DNA of 64,000 nt from Symsagittifera roscoffensis (GCF_963678635.1 NC_087063.1:30950599-31014598), one strand, 5' to 3'; positions 25,125-35,239 are shown, numbered from the stretch's first letter. Numbers and translations are program-made. Notes: generated by a model not told the origin, from the sequence alone.

Positions 25125-25936
25125 AATAAAAGCGTGTAAATACCACTGGTAAACTAATCTAACTAAACTAAGTTAAAAGACTAAATTAATGTGGTTGAAT
25201 TAAACCTGATCGATGTATAAATAGAGCAACTAGTGACGCCATCATTGCCATAAATCATTATTATGATGATTTATGGACAATTATAATTGATTATAATTAC
25301 CAAATTTAGGGTTTTAAAGGATTTATAATTGATTATAATCGTGATATTTTCCAAGAGACTATAATCTCTTATAATCGATTATAACTGATTATAGTTCTTA
25401 CAAAAAACCATTTATATCAATTATAATCAATTATAATCGATTATAATCTTTTATTTTGCCAAAATTTTGTCAATTCAAAACAATATTCGAATTATATCCT
25501 ATGAGTGTCAATAATTTTGTGTCAATAAGAAAATCTCTAGAAAAGAGATCTCTTGAACACTTTGGTTCATCTGAACACAAAGTTATACCACGAAACAAAA
25601 GTTTCATAGATATCCTTTCATATTAGTGGAAAGGTTCCCGCGGTTGCCGCGCTGAGGTTGTGTTTTTGGGGATTGAAAAATTAGACGATGAGCAAATTAG
25701 ACGGAGGTACATAAAAGGAAAATAGACTTATAAAAGTGTGTAAATACCACTGGTAAACTAATCTAACTAAACTAACTTAAAAGACTAAAACAATGTGGTT
25801 GAATTAAAACTGACCGATGTCTAAATAGAGCAACTAGTGACGCGAAGTCCACTGGACTTCGTACGGCTAACAACTAACCGGTATGTAATTAACTGATAGA
25901 GGTCAAGGTCACTGCTTAACAATACATAATCACAAC
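25125..25936 (-). repeat. 5' LTR of the gypsy element containing a 604-bp patch
   Basis: LTR sequence occupies 25125-25239 and 25844-25936. Between them lies 25240-25843, whose last 585 bp copy 20663-21247 with no length difference and, by eye, one base change. The patch contains part of the palindrome-rich MITE, the left end of the AATTAGACG MITE and the first half of the 3' LTR. Both joins fall at the same LTR sequence ACTAGTGAC. Confidence 0.8.
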
Positions 25937-26349
25937 ATAGACGTTTTTACAAAACAGCAATTGTGAGAAAATAGACGAAAGTGAGAGAAATTTAAAGTGT
26001 TTGCAGACAAATTGCGCGAGAAAAATCTAATTGTTTGTAGACAACATTTAAATTTCGGTAGCCAAAAATTTTACAAGTCAATCATGCATAATTTATTCAA
26101 TTCAAAACTCTCTTATATTATTCGGATTTGACATTTTTGTTGATTTAAACTAATTGTTTTGATAGGTATTTACATTTTATGTTCTATTTGTATTTGTGAA
26201 ACTTGACTCTTGAGAAACAATTTTGTTGGCCCTTTACTTTTCATAGCTTTTTCGTCTAAATTGCCAGATCTGTAAAAAATAAATTCCGTCTAATTTCGTT
26301 TTTGTAGCATCCGTCTAATTTTCTTATCGTCTAATTTCCCAGGCCCCTG

Positions 26350-26778
26350 TGGTTTTATATTCAAACTATCGCGGCCAATTTTGGGTAATTCTAGAGTACC
26401 GCAAACAAGATGGGTATTTAAACAAAATTAAGGCGATTTAAATTCAATATCTCTAGACTGTGCATACTAAGAAGATGCGAACACGACCAGTGCAACCGAA
26501 GCAAAATTTTCCACAGTCGGTGCAACCGACACAAATGAACCGCGACGAGGCAACTGGCGATCGTCACAAATTTTTTCTGCGGCAATTTATTCTTCTGTAA
26601 TATGTTTGTTCTTTGGCTAAGTTAGCGATGCGTTTCTTAAATATTAAAAAATAGATTTAATTCAAACAGTTTACTATATTATATTTCTAAAAATTGCATA
26701 AAATTCAAAGCTTTCTCATTGTTTTACCTAGTACTACGAAACAGGTAAATTCCTACAGATATATAAAGCAATTTGAAT
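26350..26778. other. AT-rich DNA, nothing recognised
   Basis: A short repeat of 'gtgcaaccgaagc/acaca' occurs near 26490-26535. No gene is supported. Confidence 0.5.
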
Positions 26779-27120
26779 CAGGGGCGGAATTAGGGCGCGG
26801 GGGGGGGGCTTACGCTACCCCCTTCCTCAGGGATTCGACCCCCTGTCGACCCAAAGGGTCCCCCTTTGTACTATTTTGAGACATCCATTTGTAGAGACAG
26901 ACCCTAAATTTTTTAAAGGCGCCTTTGGCGCCAATATAAACTAACTTTGAGGAGGGAGCGCACGCCGAAAATTTGCGACTTTTTGGTCACAGTTTTTAAA
27001 CAAAAGTGCTCAAAAACGCATTTTTTTTCAAAAATTTTGACTAAGGCGCAGAAAATTAGTCCACAACAGGGACTTTTTAAAGCTTTGGTAGAGCTCGAAA
27101 AAATCCTAGATCAGCCCCTG
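26779..27120 (-). mobile_element. hAT-type MITE with perfect 8-bp target duplication
   Basis: The termini are CAGGGGCGGAATTAG and CTAGATCAGCCCCTG. The flanks are identical 8-mers ATTTGAAT (26771-26778 and 27121-27128), the hAT signature. The interior matches the copy at 38173-38705 in inverse orientation (GGGTCGACAGGGGG region, 'ggcgcctttggcgcc', 'gagggagcgc'). It has a run of G near 26800 and no transposase. The intact target duplication indicates a fairly young insertion. Confidence 0.9.
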
Positions 27121-27204
27121 ATTTGAATAATTGTTTGAGGTTATAACTAGCACTATAATCGTGATCACAGGCTCTTTTTCTCAACAATTTTGAAAGCTTT
27201 TACT

Positions 27205-27320
27205 ACTAGTTTTATACTGCGACTAATTTCCAAACTCTTCGACGCGATTCTACCTGTTAGTCGACAGAATCTGAAAAACAATCGCGAGATTTTGGAAATT
27301 AGTCGTAGTATAAAACTAGT
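27205..27320. repeat. Strong 116-bp hairpin
   Basis: ACTAGTTTTATACTGCGACT at 27205 and the following AATTTCCAAA pair with their reverse complement ending at 27320, with one mismatch in the first 29 bases. A shorter inner pairing (GCGATT, then GATTCT with AGAATC) continues it. The size and pairing resemble a small foldback MITE or a microRNA-type precursor. No evidence of expression can be read from sequence. Confidence 0.7.
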
Positions 27321-27544
27321 TCCTGGATCGCTCGAGAAATTTACACGGGAGCGATTTCGAAGGTCTCATAAGGTGGTAAACGGGTCGAGGTGCTCACGTT
27401 GTTTCGACCGTGTTTGATCTATTGTTTTCCATGTTTTGGAATTCTGGTTTGCAATTTGACTCGAAAATGGTAAAAAATATATATATTGATATTTGAAAGA
27501 AAATTTTTGTTTTGAATACGAATTACCGCAGGGCAATCGGTATG

Positions 27545-28738
27545 TTCGACCTTGCTCGAGGTTTGTTTCGTCCTTGCTCGAGGTATGTTTCGACCGTGCT
27601 CGAGGTATGTTTCGACCGTGCTCGAGGTATTTTTCGACCGTGCTCGAGGTATGTTTCGACCGTGCTCGAGGTATGTTTCGACCGTGCTCGAGGTATGTTT
27701 CGACCGTGCTCGAGGTATGTTTCGACCGTGCTCGAGGTATGTTTCGACCGTGCTCGAGGTATGATTCGACCGTGCTCGAGGAATGTTTCGACCGTGCTCG
27801 AGGTATGTTTCGACCGTGCTCGAGGTATGTTTCGACCGTGCTCGAGGTATGTTTCGACCGTGCTCGAGGTATGTTTCGACCGTGCTCGAGGTATGTTTCG
27901 ACCGTGCTCGAGGTATGTTTCGACCGTGCTCGATGTATGTTTCGACCGTGCTCGAGGTACGTTTCGACCGTGCTCGAGGTATGTTTCGACCGTGCTCGAG
28001 GTATGTTTCGACCGTGCTCGAGGTATTTTTCGACCGTGCTCGAGGTATGTTTCGACCGTGCTCGAGGTATGTTTCGACCGTGCTCGAGGTATGTTTCGAC
28101 CGTGCTCGAGGTATGTTTCGACCGTGCTCAAGGTACGTTTCGACCGTGCTCGAGGTATGTTTCGACCGTTCTCGAGGTATGTTTCGACCGTTCTCGAGGT
28201 ATGTTTCGACCGTGCTCGAGGTATGTTTCGACCGTGCTCGAGGTATGTTTCGACCGTGCTCGATGTATGTTTCGACCGTGCTCGATGTATGTTTCGACCG
28301 TGCTCGAGGTATGTTTCGACCGTGCTCGAGGTATTTTTCGACCGTGCTCGAGGTATGTTTCGACCGTGCTCGAGGTATGTTTCGACCGTGCTCGAGGTAT
28401 GTTTCGACCGTGCTCGAGGTATGTTTCGACCGTTCTCGAGGTATGTTTCGACCGTGCTCGATGTATGTTTCGACCGTGCTCGAGGTACGTTTCGACCGTG
28501 CTCGAGGTATGTTTCGACCGTTCTCGAGGTATGTTTCGACCGTGCTCGAGGTATGTTTCGACCGTGCTCGAGGTATGTTTCGACCGTGCTCGAGGTATGT
28601 TTCGACCGTGCTCGAGGTATGTTTCGACCGTGCTCGAGGTATGTTTCGACCGTGCTCGAGGTATGTTTCGACCGTGCTCGAGGTACGTTTCGACCGTGCT
28701 CGAGGTATGTTTCGACCGTGCTCGAGGTATGTTTCGAA
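27545..28738 (+). repeat. 22-bp satellite array, about 54 units
   Basis: The unit contains TTTCGACCGTGCTCGAGG plus TATG and is repeated with a strict 22-bp period and few variants (GATGT, GTACG, TATTTTT, TTCTCGAG). Because 22 is not a multiple of 3 and the unit has no stop in any of six frames, long frames open on both strands (up to 522 codons on minus, 438 on plus). These are a by-product of the repeat and I do not call them genes. Relatives of the core occur near 8.8-9.2, 33.4-33.7 and 35.3-35.6 kb. Confidence 0.95.
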
Positions 28739-29134
28739 TTTGTGCTGGACCCAAACCTCTGTCTCGACTATCCTTTTTCGCTCGAGCACTGATATGTGCT
28801 CGGTTTTAAAAGTCAAAACAAAGTGAGCACCTCGATCCGGGTAGATCAACAATCCCAAGCGCCAACAAGCCGAAAATAAAGTTACAATTTCTACAAGACA
28901 AACCAATGTTATGATGCAGTATAACTTCAGATTGACAGTATTGTTTTGCAATATTGCTGCATAAATTTGATGTAATTTCGGCTTCAAAATTTGACGGTTT
29001 GTTGAACATCCGCCGAAATATATGAATATATGTCGTGGATTTCGACGCTATACAATTCTGTCCAGATTGTAAGTTTTTGTCGAGGGCGCCATTGAAAGTC
29101 TGGAAGTTATTCGCGGACCTCGACCGGCAATTAG
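28739..29134. other. Flank of the satellite, no supported gene
   Basis: The minus-strand frame that runs through the satellite starts at 28987 with about 75 non-repeat codons, including a hydrophobic stretch (LYCIITLVCLVEIVTLF). Without independent support I treat this as chance. Confidence 0.4.
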
Positions 29135-29255
29135 CGGACCGAGCTGCCTACTAGAGGGAAAGTTGATATCCTCAGAGGTAAATTAGCCGCTGACCTCGCG
29201 AACCGGATTGCTTACTAGAGGAAAAATTGACATCCTCAGAAGTAAATTTTTGACC
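29135..29255. repeat. Two tandem copies of a 64-bp repeat
   Basis: TGCCTACTAGAGG at 29145 and TGCTTACTAGAGG at 29209 mark two units that share 'gaccg/aaccgg', 'ttgayatcctcagargtaaat' and 'gacctcg' blocks. No coding role seen. Confidence 0.7.
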
Positions 29256-29259
29256 GTAA

Positions 29260-29955
29260 TTCTCTGGGGGTCTCTAAAACTCCTAAGGCTATAAAGAGAA
29301 AGGATAAATAACTTTTGAAATAATTCTTTTGCATATTTTTTACAACCCTACGTTTCAACCTTTTGCTATAAGAATTCCAATTACATTTTCATTTCATGTC
29401 ATCAATTTTTGTCTCAAGAACAAACAGTTTTTGTGGCTTTCACTAAAAAAAAAAGGACGCACTAGAATTTTTGTGGTCGTAAGAAGTATTATAATTAAGG
29501 AAAATGTAAACTCAAGCTCACAGTGTCCTGCCAAATTTACAAGGCATAAGAAAATAGTGGTGGTAAACGAATGCTTGTAAGACTGCTCAGTTTAGTTTCA
29601 GAATCGACGCAATTTGAGGTCAAAATTGTGTAAATTATTTTGCGTAAAACATTTATCAGATTATGTTTTCTCGACACCTCTGTATTTTTTGTACCGATGA
29701 ACATTGAAAGTAGGAAACTTAAACACACATAACTGATCTTTTCAGCGAGTTTTTTGTCATTATTGTATGCCATTATGATTTGAAAAAAAAATCTGCTCTT
29801 TCTTAATAATTTTAAGACCTACAAATAGCTGCCAGTAATTCTGCATTATTCTGTTTCTTAGAACACTTATTATATACTTCTGAATTTTGAATGACAATAA
29901 TCTATTTTGAAGCAGGTGACCTTCGATCCCGCAAAATATTATGCTGTAGTGTATG
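29260..29955. other. AT-rich DNA downstream of the candidate exon
   Basis: On the minus strand this would be the 3' flank of the exon at 29956-30209; AT-rich motifs such as ATAATAAG near 29870 could serve polyadenylation but are not distinctive. No gene seen. Confidence 0.4.
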
Positions 29956-30209
29956 CTAAAAGTGTATGTATGCTAAGTGTGACTCGGTGAGTGGGGTCTC
30001 GACTTTTTTCACTTCTTCAATTACGTCCTTATCAATCTCTTGCAAGGCTCCTGCAACAACTTTCATCTTGAAAAATCTACATGAATGTTTATCTGACAAG
30101 ATCGCCTCAGTGAAGTCCCTGATTTCCTTCAAGATACGGCGAGCTACTCTAGTTCCAACAAAAAGCAGCTCGTCATGCCTTGTCAATTTTTGAAATTGTT
30201 TAAATTTTA
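29956..30209 (-). CDS. Candidate terminal exon of an unrecognised host gene
   Basis: On the minus strand a good splice acceptor, a long pyrimidine stretch followed by CCAACACACAG, ends just above 30209. From there an open frame of 84 codons runs to a TAG at 29956. The residues have an ordinary protein composition with alternating charged and hydrophobic positions (TRVARRILKEIRDFTEAI, KMKVVAGALQEIDKDVIEEV), which suggests amphipathic helices. The codons are richer in G and C than the surroundings. I do not recognise the family. A possible upstream donor (AAGGTAAGT) lies at about 30774-30782, but I could not find a coding first exon in a compatible phase. It could also be a transposon-borne or decayed exon. 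Confidence 0.4.
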
Positions 30210-31461
30210 CCTGTGTGTTGGAAAATGATGAGAAAGGAAAAATTTGTGATCAGTTGTTTTTCAAGTGGTAAAATATGTTTTGCAGAGGCAAAATTAACTG
30301 ACAGATCTGCAATCTAGAAAGCGTTTGAGTGGTTTCCTCACATCTGCTTTAACTGCTTACTCCGCGCCCCTTTCCGATGAAAACCAAGCAAATAAACAAT
30401 CAAAACATCATAAACAGTGAACCTCCTTCAATCGCTAGTGCAAACAGCCGATAGTGCAAACAATATTTGCAGTTTTTTATGTTAATTTGTATTCGAACCA
30501 TTCAAGGCCTTCTTTTAACACTACGAACTTTTTCTTTGAATTGTAAAATTGATCTGAATGAATTGTTGCAGTTCAGTATTCTGATTATATTCGGAGCTTT
30601 TTTGAAAATTTCGTGGCTTTTTTGATTATTTGATCAAGCTCTGTTTCAGGTTGTTTTTTCCATAAATTCTGAAAAGTTGTTATTCGGGCATTCGGGCATT
30701 GTTTAAATTGTTGTTTTCGGATGATATATTGCAGATTTAATATAGTAAAACTCCTGAAAATAATCAAACAAGGACTTACCTTAAACTTGAGTAGCAAGCG
30801 GAGGTTGCTTTTCTGCTAATGGAGACTACACGACCAATTCAGAGGCAAAAAAGAAGGAAAGTGAAGTCTAAATTCTGACTGGGAGAAAAGATGGCGAAGA
30901 TAGAAAGCGGATAAGAACAAGAAGCGTATATACTATTGCGGTACTACCTGAATGGCACTATATTGACTAGATTTTGCGAAAGAACGGGGAAGGAGAAAAA
31001 AATTACGACACGCGCATTGAGGCGGAGGTAAAATAATAGATATGTACCTATGGCAAAACTGGTAAAATTGAAAGCAGCATACACTGGTGAATTTTGCAAA
31101 ATTTAATATTTTCTTCTAGCTTGGTTTGCTAGAGTAAAGGATGTACAATAAGCTGTGAATCAGACAATATTACTTCCTGGTTTAACAAAATCAGTGCTTC
31201 AATCAAACTTGTAAGAACACAAAAGTTACCAAGACTACAAAATTCATCACTGTACTTTTTTCATCATTTTGGTTTAGGATTACAATCCATGAAGTGAAGT
31301 ATAAGAAACATAAAGCAAAATGTTTAGACATTAAAAATCAACTAAATATGCCAATAGTTTCATTGAATTTTGTAGCTTCTCAATGCTCATTTGGGGTAGT
31401 CTAGTTTTTTATTGGCTTGAATCTATTTCGGTTGTTAGGATTATAGATGTTTCCAGAATAA
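30210..31461. other. Non-coding stretch, possible intron and 5' region
   Basis: If the exon below is real, 30210-30779 may be intron on the minus strand, with the donor GTAAGT at about 30774-30779. A 70-codon minus-strand frame at 30585-30797 overlaps this and is not recognised. Nothing else supported. Confidence 0.35.
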
Positions 31462-32616
31462 ACAAGACTGCTCGTATCAGGGCGAAGCCTTGAATGTTCT
31501 AACTGCCTTATATGTTCTACGAAGCAGTGTTTTTTTTGTAATTGATTTTGTAAAATGATTTTTTTTTGAAATTTGATATTCTTTCAATATCAAACCATAT
31601 GAAGTACAAATGGATCAATTTTGCTCCAAGTAACATAGCAATTATGGCAAATCGCCTACTTCAACCAATTTGGAACGATTTCGAAGACGGATTAAATCTC
31701 CGCCTACGCGTTACTAGCACGAAATATATCGCGCGTTAATTGTCACAATCTTTAATTCGTTAATTGTCGGAAACTCGCAAGCGTTAATTCTCGCAAATTC
31801 CTAAACTGTACGAAAAATAATCACTGGTAAAATATCTTTTTAATGTTGAGCTCAAACAACAACAACTTTCAAATGATATGATTCCGTGAAATATGGCTAG
31901 TCGAATAGCCAAAATTTATCTGGAGAAAAAACCACCTCGAGCACAAATATTCCGTTACTTTCATCGAAAGTCGTAAAAAAATTGTCCAAAAAGTCTCAAC
32001 TTTGTCCCATTCAAACTCTGATAAATCACAAATTGGTACTTCTACCCGTACTCGAGTTTAGTGGATATTGATCTACATTATTGCTTTTGGGTATACTTCA
32101 TTATGGATTTTCGTTGTGCTATTTTCAAAGTAAAATAAATCACTCTTAAACGATTGTAGTCGAATTTTGTTCCGACTATTTTCGATAAAAAAGACGGAAT
32201 AATTGCGCTCGGGGTGGTTGTTTTTCTAGAGATAAGTTTCGTCTTTTCATCTAACAATTTTTGGCGGAAATCTTAAATTTCATTTGAAAGACATTCTTGT
32301 CCTGAGCTCAAAGTTTAAGAAAACATATTTCACGTGTGATTACTTTTTGTAAACTTATTGGGGTTTGAGGATTGCTATGTGGCCAATTTTCGATTTTTAA
32401 CGCTTGATATATTGCGCTCTAATAGTTCGTAAGCGGAGATTTAATCCATCTGTCGTAAACATTGATCCAAATCAGACTAATCGATCAAACTAATTGTCAT
32501 AAATGCTACGAAATTGTTTGGAAAACTTGGTGGATTTTAAGAAAACAAACAACTCCATAAACATTAAAAGGCAATCGAAACCTTAAGGGGTTCGCCCTGA
32601 TACGAGCGATCTTGTT
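31462..32616. mobile_element. Foldback element, GCTCGTATCAGGGC family
   Basis: The outer ends (GCTCGTATCAGGGCGAAGCC at about 31471 and its inverse 'ttcgccctgatacgagcgatctt' ending about 32613) are inverted repeats. The arms stay recognisably inverted for about 500 bp inward ('ggattaaatctccgcctacgcg' on the left against 'cgtaagcggagatttaatcc' on the right; 'gtgctcgaggtgg' against 'gcgctcggggtgg'). It has no open frame and no clear target duplication. A lone arm of the family lies at 9355-9893. Confidence 0.8.
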
Positions 32617-33355
32617 TTCATTTACAATCTATTCTTTCGGAGGGTTAGAAAAAATACGCGGGTATCGGAAAAAAGGAACGTTGGAGATAAACAAGTTCGT
32701 TAGGGTTTGATTTTTTGAAAAACTGCAAAACGTGAAGTAAAAAATTCACATCATAAAAAAAAGAAAATTTCATGGATTTTATTTAAATTTTGTATCAAAG
32801 TTTTCAAAATAATTAATTCTTGTAAATACAATTGATAGCAAATTCACTTAACTACTAATTCGGCAAAATGAACGCAATACAAACTTCAAAAAAAAACTAC
32901 GCCATCAAATCTTGGAGCCGCGAGCTAGTCAATTGCCTTCTTCTGCATGGGCATTCGAATTATTTCATATGCTGAATGTCCCTAATTAGTAGTCCCTAAA
33001 TGAGGATATCCCTAACTGGTAAAACTTATGTCAAAACTTTGTCTACATTAAATTAACGAATTACGTGAGAATCATTATCTCTTACGACAAACAAAATTTT
33101 AAGTTTGAGCACTGTAAGTTGAGGCGAAGTTTTTGAACCAAATATAAGTTTAAATTAGAAATATACATTATGCTCTCATATTTTTACACTTTTACTTACA
33201 CTGTCATCTACTAATCTTGCTATTCAACTTACTTGAAATCAAGTTTATACCTAATGAATTAATTGAAACTAACCATTTTAAACTTATTATCTGAGAATGT
33301 ACAGAATTTTACTGCTTCGCGTTTTTTTATCATTCCTATTTTTTGTTTATCAAAA
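32617..33355. other. AT-rich DNA, nothing recognised
   Basis: No reading frame or repeat that I can support. Confidence 0.5.
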
Positions 33356-33700
33356 CCCGGGTTGAGGTGTTCGACTGATGTTTTGACCGAATTTGGTCGA
33401 ACACGCAGATTTTGTTCACAGATGCAGTCTGTGGTCTAAAACAACCCTTTCAGTCAAAAATATGGCCAAAACAAAGACTTGAACTATTTCGATTCATGTT
33501 CGAATACCAATTTGAACTTAAAATATGGTCATAACATAGTCAATTAGAAAAATTGGAAAAAAGATAGGCGAGCTCATAGTCGAACAATTCGTCAATTGCC
33601 TAGTCGCAACATAGTCGATTATAAAATGTATTCAAAACATAAGCGAATACAACCTCGAAACATAGCCGAACTCAAAATGGGCCACACATGATCTTAGACA
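33356..33700. repeat. Degenerate repeats around AACATAGTCGA / GGTCGAA
   Basis: Loose units such as 'aacatagtcaattag', 'aacatagtcgattataaaatg', 'aaacatagccgaactc' and 'tggtcgaacac' recur every 30-60 bp. The inverse of this core (TATGTTTCGACC) is that of the 27.5-kb satellite. Old and heavily diverged. Confidence 0.5.
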
Positions 33701-33917
33701 AAAGTCTTGAAAGCAATGTGATTCCGACTATGTTAAACTTATTTATTAAAAATTGGCTACAAAACTAACGGTGCGTCCGCGAGTAACGTTTTGCCAAAAA
33801 GTAACTAAAAGGAAGTTTTGATGTACTAAAAAACCTAACTTAGATTTCGTCACATCCAAATTGAAAAACCTGATTAATCAGAAAATAATAATATGTCAGA
33901 ACAAAATTAATGAATTT

Positions 33918-34245
33918 AGGGCACTTAGCAAAGTGGTAAGGCGTTCACGTTAGAATCGTCAGATCGTGTAATCGATCCCATAACCATGGCAATGATAGTG
34001 TGTGAGGACGAGCTCTCACTTGACCTCTAGCTTCAGGTCTACCACAACCTGACCAAATTTGGCTTCAATAGTGGTACCACTTGAAAGTTCTAGACGCACA
34101 AAAACGGCCTTGTGTCGCAAAAAAGATCTTCGCTCAACAAAATAACACTGTCTGGAATGTGGAGAGATAATACAAATGGACTATCCTCGACAGGACTGTT
34201 AAGGCCTACTGATAGCTCCACTGCGGTTCGCAGGAACTACAATTA
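33918..34245 (+). mobile_element. tRNA-derived SINE
   Basis: The head has a box A-like TAGCAAAGTGGTAAGG (33926) and, about 50 bp on, a box B-like TAATCGATCCC (33977), the arrangement of an internal RNA polymerase III promoter. A non-tRNA body of about 250 bp follows (AGGACGAGCTCTCACTTGACC region, GGTACCACTTGAAAG, GTTCTAGACGCAC). The tail is not clearly defined and no target duplication was found. No second copy of the body occurs in this window. Confidence 0.55.
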
Positions 34246-34271
34246 ATTAAAATTAAAAAATTAAATGAATT

Positions 34272-35235
34272 CCCGCATCCAAGTTTAGGCGTAAATAATC
34301 GATTATAACGGATTATTATGATGATTTTTTGACAATTATAATCGATTATAATTACCAAAATTAGGTCCTTAAGGGATTTATAATTGATTATAATCGTGAT
34401 ATTTTCCAAGAGATTATAATCTCTTATAATCGATTATAATTGATTATAGTTCTTACTAAAAACCCTTAAAATCAATTATAATCGATTATAATCGATTATA
34501 ATCTCTTATTTTGCCGGAATTTTTCTATTTTCGAATTGTATCTTATGGGTTATTATTTTTGTGTCAATAAGAAAATCTCTAAAAGAGAGATCTCTTGAAC
34601 ACTTTGGTTCATCTGAACACAAAGTTTTACCACGAAACAAAAGTTTCACAGAGATCCTCTCATATGACTGGAAAGTTTCTCGCGGTAGATGAAAGATACT
34701 TTTTCCGAATCAATCATGAAACTAAATCAATTTGCTGATGTTTTGGTGTTTTTAAAAGCTTAAAATATGCATCACAAAACAACTCTAATGGGGAAGAAAT
34801 GGAAAAAAAAAACTTATAAATATGAATTAAAGGGAAAATTTTGAAAAATTTTCTCTCATTTTTCATAGGAACCAACGTCCACAAAAAGCATAAAATATAA
34901 GCAATTTAGATGCAACTTCGAAGACAAAAATGGACAAACAAAAGGGATTATAATCAATAATAATCGATTATAATGGATTTTTGTGCAAAACTAACGAAAT
35001 AGAATTTTGAATAAAAATAATGGATTATAATCAATTATAATCGATTATAATTGTATGGAAAAATAGACGAATAAATAATCGATTATAATTAATTATAATT
35101 AATTATAATTTGATTTGAAAAAAAGAGATTATAATCAATTATTAATTGATTAAAATCGATTGTTTCTCAATTTTAGTGAGACTGGTACTAAAATCGTAAT
35201 ATAATCGATTATTAACGCTTGAAACTGGATGCGGG
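34272..35235 (+). mobile_element. Palindrome-rich CCCGCATCC MITE, full copy
   Basis: The termini are inverted: CCCGCATCCAAGTTTAGGCG at the left and CGCTTGAAACTGGATGCGGG at the right. Within 964 bp the palindrome ATAATCGATTATAA and close variants recur more than ten times, in clusters at both ends and around the middle. It has no transposase or long open frame. The first 0.45 kb matches 20623-21055 and 25257-25640. I see no convincing target duplication (a 2-bp TT at most). Confidence 0.85.
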
Positions 35236-35239
35236 TTGG

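Larger units (their letters stand above)
21134..25936 (-). mobile_element. Ty3/gypsy LTR retrotransposon, broken
   Basis: The coding order on the minus strand is gag (starts at 25124), CCHC zinc knuckle (near 24.2 kb), retropepsin-like protease (about 24.06-23.58 kb, ILGSDNLPRIGI end), reverse transcriptase (about 23.4-22.95 kb, KKDGSIKLALDS), RNase H end (about 22.9-22.5 kb, TRWVNRLLPF), then integrase end (about 22.2-21.95 kb) and a short acidic C-terminal part. LTRs of about 209 bp lie at both ends, and the 6-bp sequence ATAGAC flanks both sides (21128-21133, 25937-25942), a candidate target duplication, though this motif also belongs to the host MITE. The LTR copies differ at roughly 4-8 percent, so insertion is fairly recent. 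The body is broken in many places. It sits inside the AATTAGACG MITE. Confidence 0.85.
21074..26349. mobile_element. AATTAGACG MITE split by a gypsy insertion
   Basis: The left end (about 21074, GGGGATTGAAAAATTAGACG) is the inverted match of the right end (26305-26349, CGTCTAATTTCCCAGGCCCCTG). Both carry the doublet AATTAGACG, about 10 bases, AATTAGACGGA. Further single ATAGACG/TAGACGAA copies lie at 25937-26000 and 26250-26300. Excluding the gypsy element the MITE is about 0.5 kb. The terminal CAGGGGCC at the right end suggests an hAT-type end, but I could not confirm an 8-bp target duplication. Confidence 0.6.

Noticed and set aside
27419-28987. A 522-codon minus-strand frame with a hydrophobic N-terminal stretch
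   Set aside because: Nearly all of it is the 22-bp satellite, which is stop-free in every frame; similar long frames exist on the opposite strand. The short unique ends show no family motif.
30755-30782. A 26-base 'intron' between GTAAGT and TTTTCAG on the minus strand
   Set aside because: Too short for ordinary splicing, and neither side continues an open frame across it.
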